A DNA stretch of 64,000 nt from Volvox africanus (taxonomy: Eukaryota; Chlorophyta; Chlorophyceae; Chlamydomonadales; Volvocaceae): positions 2,332,001-2,396,000 of the forward strand of contig BSDZ01000010.1 in NCBI GenBank assembly GCA_030268105.1. Reading direction: 5' to 3'. A program made the position numbers and the translations under genes. Positions 62,433-64,000 of the stretch are shown piece by piece. Under the pieces are notes generated by a model. That model made no database searches. It saw only the letters and a list, made by a program, of their open reading frames with translations, and was not told the origin of the DNA. The first letter of the stretch is position 1. Each line of letters starts with the position of its first letter.

Positions 62433-64000
62433 TGGACATGGGAAAATATCCAAAGCAAAATGGAATGAAAAGCAGTTTTCTTCAGCGGCAAACACACGTG
62501 GATGATGTCAAAACGCCGTCAAGCATCAAAGCTTTCTGCTGAACCAAACCAAACTGCATCGAGGGAAGGGAAGCGAATCTTCCAACCTCCCGCATGGGTA
62601 CGACGAGATATCAAGACCCAACAAGTGACAGCTGGGACAACAATCATGGTTTTGGAGCCGCATCCCCATCTCCATACCCTGACTTGCCAGGACCCGACGC
62701 CATACAGTCTGTTATTGCAACTTGTCCGTACACAAGGCCGGCCCGGACATCCCTTTTCCCCTTTTGTGTGATGTGATGTGACGTAACTACCGTCGGTCGT
62801 CGTTAACTACCATACCCAACATCGATCAGCTATTAATCACCCCGAAAAGTTCGTTTGTTCTCCAGTTATTTCCGGTGCCATGAGGGACGGTGCCAAATGC
62901 AGGTGGTCCCAAGCGCCGATCTGTCCACAAACGTCGCCAACACACGACAAGTCGTCAGGTCGCTTCATAAAAACTCGTCACCAACCACCACCAACTCCTA
63001 ACCTCCAACTATCCTGGATTATTATCGTGAGTTCACCGCCAGATCTCGAAACAATTTCCCCCACCTAGAATGGGCGTGTGTCGCCGCGCAAACACAGACA
63101 CACACGACAGGGGCAACAAGAAGATTCCCCGCTATAGAAAGAGGCGATTTTAGGTGCTCGTACGCGGGTACGTTAATGTACGGGAAACCGTGACGCGTCA
63201 CCCGTTGGGCCGTCGCCTTGTACGACAAATTGAGAGATTTCCATTAAGGTAGTTAGAGATTCTGTCAAGCTCGTCAAAATCCCGGCAGCGCACCGTTCTA
63301 AGAAATATAGGCAACAGCTGCCGCGGGGCGTGAAACGGACGCCATCTCGCGCCCAACCTCAGCTCGGAGGTGGAAAACCGAAGGGCCGTGCGGCGAACAT
63401 TTGTACGGCTTTTTTAATTTACACGGCGCTGCCGTTCCGCGCCATAATAGCATATATATCTAAGGAATCAATTCCATCCACAGTTCATAACAACCCCAAA
63501 AATAATGTGAATGTACGGCATTATACACATTGGCAGTAATGCCCAACTCTCCCCTCCTCCGCATAAGCCCCGGCGCTCTCCTCCCCCGCACCATCACGCC
63601 AAGCCCTTATGTGATGCCGCTCCCCACGCTTGCTTGTCCATCGCCTTATGTCAAAACCGTCGGGCAGTTTCTTCGTCGCGCAATGCTCCCTCGTGCTTCT
63701 CTCACAGGGCAAGCCGAATTACTGCGAAAATAATAAAATTGTGATTTTGTGATAACGAAATGCTGTACTGCGCCTCTTCAATTGTTATGTAGGACTTTCA
63801 AAGCCCCTTGATTTCTCAAGGACTGCCTTACGAACATTAGCTGCGCTCCAGTCACCCCTTCAGCGGCTCTCAGCTGTCTTTCATACAGCCAACTGTCCAC
63901 CACGCGGTTTGGTGGCTTGTGGGTCGTTCAACCATCTCCGTCCCATCTCCCATCACTCCGTGCAGCCGAGCCCGCCCGCGTATCTCTGCGCCTCAGCCTC

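Larger units (their letters stand above)
60552..64000. other. Right-hand region, 3.4 kb, repeats and no firm gene
   Basis: Contains the promoter side of the 938-residue gene and several microsatellites: (GGTGC)n at 60922-60970, C/T-rich at 62031-62185 and (AGAC)n at 62371-62432. Open frames overlap these repeats or lack splice-consistent partners. Near the edge, about 63955-64000 could be part of a gene: the minus strand reads EAEAQRYAGGLGCTE then stop, while the plus strand has an acceptor-like CCGTGCAG. The evidence cannot choose between them. Confidence 0.4.

Overview
This is eukaryotic nuclear DNA. It fits a green alga, most likely a volvocine/chlamydomonadalean chlorophyte. The genes are dense with introns: GT-AG borders, often GTGAG/GTGCG donors and GCAG acceptors, plus one probable GC-AG intron. 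Exons are richer in GC than spacers, and proteins carry long Q, A, G and S runs. Microsatellites (TTATA, TATC, CTGT, CT) are common. Gene content combines a plastid tocopherol cyclase with a mitochondrial porin and ordinary eukaryotic nuclear genes. No bacterial-style operon, CRISPR array, rRNA or convincing tRNA was found. Exon models were built by hand, by requiring open frames, splice-like borders and matching phase across every junction.

Layout. (1) <1-5782 (+): 3' part of a tandem universal-stress-domain protein. (2) 10900-14983 (-): coiled-coil protein. (3) 16431-22241 (-): large RGG-rich protein with a BAT2/PRRC2-type N-terminus, resembling plant MOS1. (4) 25892-35560 (+): DDT-domain chromatin protein with very long Q/A-rich tail. 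(5) 38091-40050 (+): VDAC, mitochondrial outer-membrane porin. (6) 41501-43041 (-): CINP homologue. (7) 43626-45103 (-): unrecognised 111-residue protein. (8) 45360-49023 (+): multi-zinc-knuckle (AIR/ZCCHC7-like) protein. (9) 49619-54560 (+): tocopherol cyclase VTE1. (10) 56406-60551 (-): unrecognised 938-residue protein. The last 3.4 kb holds repeats and perhaps the edge of another gene.

Spacers hold microsatellites, short dispersed repeats, a frameshifted copy of the 3' end of gene 2 at about 24.5 kb, and hairpins. The strongest hairpin is a nearly perfect 36-bp stem at 44249-44332, inside an intron of gene 7.

The genes do not form a pathway. They are unrelated housekeeping or regulatory loci: RNA metabolism (zinc-knuckle and RGG proteins), chromatin (DDT), DNA replication/checkpoint (CINP), mitochondrial exchange (VDAC) and vitamin E synthesis (VTE1). 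I did not find a clearly new multi-gene system. The most unusual items are the intronic hairpin, the gene-2 relic and several proteins that could not be assigned.
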